Shown here: piece after piece, positions 61,304 through 64,000 of the stretch
Position numbering within the stretch: position 1 is the first letter of the stretch
Layout of the letters: every line of letters starts with the position of its first letter
Source of the DNA: CAYFTL01 sp964346145
GTDB lineage: Bacteria; Bacillota; Clostridia; Christensenellales; Aristaeellaceae
Reading direction: 5' to 3'
NCBI GenBank assembly: GCA_964346145.1
Contig: CAYFTL010000003.1
Location: 1 to 64,000, forward strand
DNA length: 64,000 nt
Program-made: the position numbers and the translations under genes
Notes under the pieces: generated by a model
What the model was told of the DNA's origin: nothing
The model's database searches: none
Seen by the model: the letters and a program-made list of their open reading frames with translations, nothing else

Positions 61304-62788
61304 TTATCCGAATGGGTTTTCATTAGGATAGGGCAGGGTTTTGGGCTGGTTGTAAGAAACTTTGGTAGCTCCCAAAAGCTGCATAATCGAGTAGATGGCC
61401 TTGCCGGCCTTGCCGAACGCTACCGCACCATGATGGGGATAATGATCGGCGATCAGCACGTGGCGATAGAAACGGCCCATTTCGGGGATTCCAAATACGC
61501 CGATGCCGCCGAAAGATTCGGTGGTCACAGGCAGCACTTCGCCCTGAGCAACGTAGGAAACCAGTTTGCTGTCGCTATTGGCCTGCAGGCGGAAGAAGGT
61601 AATATCTCCCGGTGCGATGTCGCCTTCCAAAGTACCCCGGGTGATATCGGGTTCCTGATCGGGTTCCAGGCTGCGATGCATAATCAACTGATATTTCATC
61701 GTACCCTTGGTCAAATGACAAATTGGGGTATTTCCGCAGTGGAAGCCCATGAATACATCCCGATGGGTGTAATCAAATTTGCCCTTGATTTTGCTTTGAT
61801 ACATGTCAGCCGGCACGGTGTTGTTGATGTCCAGTAAAGTTACCGGTGACTGGGTGACGCAGGTGCCGACAAATTCGGAAACTGCGCCGTAGATGTCCAC
61901 TTCGCAGGAGACCGGAATTCCACGCGAAGCCAGCCGAGAGTTTACGTAGCAAGGTACAAATCCAAACTGGGTTTGAAAGGCAGGCCAGCATTTGTTTGCC
62001 AGTACCACAAATTCTGCGGCACCGCGGTTTGCTTCGATCCAATCGAGCAGTGTGACTTCGTACTGCGCCAGGCGCGGCAAGATGCCCGGCATTTTGTTGC
62101 CTTCGCCCAGCTCTGCCTCCATATCGGCTATTACTTCAGGGATTCGAGGATCGTCTTTGTGGGCGTTGAAAGCCTCAAACAAATCGAGCTCGGAATTCTC
62201 CTGAATATTGATGCCCAGCTGAAATAGCGGGGCGATAGGTGCGTTGCAAGCAAAGAAGTCATGGGGACGGGGGCCAAAGCTGATGACTTTAAGTTTGCGC
62301 AGTCCCACCAGTGCCCGAGCGATGGGCAGGAATTCCCAGATCATAGCTGCACATTCCTCGGCAGTACCCACCGGATATTCAGGGATATAGGGGGTAAGAC
62401 CACGCAGTTTTAGGCTGTAGCTGGCGTTGAGCATTCCGCAGAAAGCATCGCCTCGGTCGGACGACAACACCGCCGTATCTTCTTCGGCGGCAGCGATAAC
62501 CATGGTGGGTATGCCGAGCTTTTCTACCAACATGGTTTCCGGTCCTTCGGGCCCAAAGTTGCCCAGATACAAAACCAATGAGTCGCATTCGAATTGCTTG
62601 AGTTCTTCCAGCGCTTTGAGTACGTCTTTTTCATTCTCGATGATGGTCTCAATTTCGGTTATTTCGCCGCCCTGCGCGCGAAAAGTGTCGACCAGAGCCC
62701 TGCGCCTGCGATGGGACAAATCGATCGGGAAACAATCGCGGCTAACAGCAACAATACCTAATTTGAGCTTGGGGATGTTGTTCAGCAT
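61304..62788 (-). CDS. L-fucose/L-arabinose isomerase-family protein
   Basis: 494 residues from ATG 62788, nine bases behind CGGAGG. Two N-terminal Rossmann-like domains (LKLGIVAVSRD...) and a C-terminal beta domain as in the FucI/AraA superfamily; CEVDIYGAVSEF and DYTHRDVFMGFHCGNTPICH probably supply the Glu, Asp and His metal ligands. Such enzymes interconvert aldose and ketose. With an alpha-L-fucosidase at 2771, a role in fucose use is plausible, but the branch is remote enough that substrate is uncertain. Not in an operon with fuculokinase or aldolase. Confidence 0.88.
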   Translation of the reverse strand: MLNNIPKLKLGIVAVSRDCFPIDLSHRRRRALVDTFRAQGGEITEIETIIENEKDVLKALEELKQFECDSLVLYLGNFGPEGPETMLVEKLGIPTMVIAAAEEDTAVLSSDRGDAFCGMLNASYSLKLRGLTPYIPEYPVGTAEECAAMIWEFLPIARALVGLRKLKVISFGPRPHDFFACNAPIAPLFQLGINIQENSELDLFEAFNAHKDDPRIPEVIADMEAELGEGNKMPGILPRLAQYEVTLLDWIEANRGAAEFVVLANKCWPAFQTQFGFVPCYVNSRLASRGIPVSCEVDIYGAVSEFVGTCVTQSPVTLLDINNTVPADMYQSKIKGKFDYTHRDVFMGFHCGNTPICHLTKGTMKYQLIMHRSLEPDQEPDITRGTLEGDIAPGDITFFRLQANSDSKLVSYVAQGEVLPVTTESFGGIGVFGIPEMGRFYRHVLIADHYPHHGAVAFGKAGKAIYSIMQLLGATKVSYNQPKTLPYPNENPFG

Positions 62789-62829
62789 GAGTAAAGACCT
62801 CCGATTCAAAGTGGTTTTCTATTTCCTAT

Positions 62830-64000
62830 TTATCTACCGACAACAGCCAACGAGCTGTTGGATGGATATACCTGTACATTTTGATAGAAAATACCATAGT
62901 AAACGTTGGGATCGTACGGGTTCTTTTTGCGATAAGCGTTCAACTCGCTTTGCACTTGGCGGGCAGAGTAGTTGTACAATTCGCTTATGGTTAAAACCTT
63001 ATTTTTGTTGCTGTCTGCAGCCATGCTTTGCGATTTGTCCTTGAGCATATCCCATCCGGAGCCCTTCAGGAAAGAGCGGGTAAAGATTCCGTAGCACTTG
63101 CTGGGGATAAATTTGGGATTGCCGTAGGAATCATACAAAACGCGTCCGTTTCGGGTCTCTGCAAAATTCAGATTCCAACTAAACTGATTTTGGCTGCTGG
63201 AGCAAAGCACGTGATACTTGCTTTGTGCCAGATTATTGCCGGCCTTGGCGCTTGCAGCATTGGCGGCGCGGAAGGTGTTAATCATGTTGGTGGAGAATGC
63301 ATCGCTTGGACTTGCACCTTTGCCGATGAATTTACCGCTAAAGCACATGTCAAAGATGACCACAAATTGTCCCTGATAGGGCCTTAGCCAGCTTTCAAGC
63401 TCGGCGGGGGTGATCAGGGTACCATCGGGCAGCGCTATCTCGCCGTATTCTGTGCCGTGGCAGTTAATATAGAGCAACGAAATATCGCCGGATTTTGCGC
63501 CGGAGAATTTGGATGCAATCAACTGCTTGATGCGGGTTTTCCCTGGATTATCCGTATAAGAAGAAACTGAGTATTTTACGCCTTGAATCTTGGACCTACT
63601 TAACATATCGCGCATGCCCTGTACATTATTTTTGGCCATGGGGAGATAATTGTCCCGGTGGGAGGGGTGGGTCCATTCTCCGATTAACAGAGCGTTGTAG
63701 CGCGGAGTAACGGTGATTTTAAAGGAGGCACTTTTCTTGCTACCGTCTTGTGCGGTTGCCCTAATGGTTGCCGTGCCTGCTTGCTTGGCTGTTACCACCC
63801 CGCTGGAGGAAACGCTGGCCACTGCGTTATTGCTGGAAGTCCAGGTTAGGTTTTTTTGGGTTACATTGCTGGGGGAAATTTTAGCGGTGAGTTTTACGGT
63901 GGAGCCACGACTGACCGATTGGCTTCTCTTGTTTAAAGTGATTTTTTTAATGAGCTTGGACTTTACGGTAAACTTAACCGTTTGGGCTTTGCCATTGTGG
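62830..64000 (-). CDS. Caspase-like (peptidase C14) protein with bacterial Ig-like domains, partial
   Basis: The frame is open to the window end: at least 389 residues are visible and the N-terminus is missing. From the edge: end of one Ig-like domain, a full BIG_2 domain (LNKRSQSVSRGSTVKLTAKI, TWTSSNNAVASVSSSGVVTA), then a C14 caspase-like domain with LLIGEWTH, the catalytic His in LLYINCHGTEYGE and Cys in VVIFDMCFSGKF. It keeps the usual His-Cys dyad. Ig domains suggest export and display on the surface. A GTG start at 63822 would split the Ig domain and is unlikely. Upstream domains cannot be seen. Confidence 0.9.
   Translation of the reverse strand, partial: HNGKAQTVKFTVKSKLIKKITLNKRSQSVSRGSTVKLTAKISPSNVTQKNLTWTSSNNAVASVSSSGVVTAKQAGTATIRATAQDGSKKSASFKITVTPRYNALLIGEWTHPSHRDNYLPMAKNNVQGMRDMLSRSKIQGVKYSVSSYTDNPGKTRIKQLIASKFSGAKSGDISLLYINCHGTEYGEIALPDGTLITPAELESWLRPYQGQFVVIFDMCFSGKFIGKGASPSDAFSTNMINTFRAANAASAKAGNNLAQSKYHVLCSSSQNQFSWNLNFAETRNGRVLYDSYGNPKFIPSKCYGIFTRSFLKGSGWDMLKDKSQSMAADSNKNKVLTISELYNYSARQVQSELNAYRKKNPYDPNVYYGIFYQNVQVYPSNSSLAVVGR

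Noticed and set aside
62830..64000. Caspase-like gene as part of a defence operon
   Set aside because: It carries Ig-like domains typical of exported proteins, and no other defence gene is adjacent in the window.

Overview
The window looks like chromosome of an anaerobic Bacillota bacterium of the class Clostridia, probably one that lives on host or plant glycans. The inference rests on strong Shine-Dalgarno sites with many GTG/TTG starts, a PyrR-attenuated pyrimidine operon with the NAD-linked PyrK/PyrD pair, a THF riboswitch in front of an ECF folate transporter, Lys32-type EF-P, a DUF1700/DUF4097-like pair, an Opp-type importer and many glycosidases. I cannot name the species. I found no rRNA, tRNA, CRISPR array or intact transposase.

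Layout. 1-1820 is an accessory-looking edge: the start of a type III methyltransferase gene, its XRE-type neighbour and about 1.2 kb of degenerate sequence. 1821-4072 holds an unknown TIM-barrel-like protein and a GH29 alpha-L-fucosidase. 4181-11204 is the pyr operon (pyrR-pyrP-pyrB-pyrC-pyrF-pyrK-pyrD) with promoter, PyrR-binding attenuator and terminator; pyrE and carAB are absent. 11256-16451 carries rqcH, efp, a zinc-ribbon protein, a CapA-like protein and a phosphodiesterase gene broken by a nonsense codon. 16539-18656 is a minus-strand operon of ATPase, TOPRIM protein and MazG-like pyrophosphohydrolase that resembles an abortive-infection (PARIS/AbiL-type) system. 19018-25367 contains a phosphodiesterase/pyrophosphatase, pyruvate kinase, an envelope-stress-like membrane pair and a polysaccharide deacetylase. 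25727-30007 contains the little-known GGGtGRT protein and NifU-like protein pair, divergent from an aconitase-family hydratase. 30250-33744 has thrC and small metabolic genes.

34192-53100 is a sugar-uptake and degradation island: two GH38 alpha-mannosidases, a family-5 binding-protein ABC importer flanked by two exported thioredoxin-like proteins, a ROK regulator, and an operon of HAD phosphatase, deoxyhypusine-synthase-like protein, heptose-kinase-like PfkB enzyme, phosphoheptose isomerase and aldose epimerase. A recurring site of the form TTYGTTAA next to or overlapping several promoters suggests that the ROK protein controls the island. 53343-64000 has purC, a methyltransferase, ApbE next to an exported two-repeat protein (possible flavin transfer partner), a sugar oxidoreductase, a branching enzyme, riboswitch plus folT, a fucose-isomerase-family enzyme and the 3' part of a caspase-like protease with bacterial Ig-like domains, cut by the window end.
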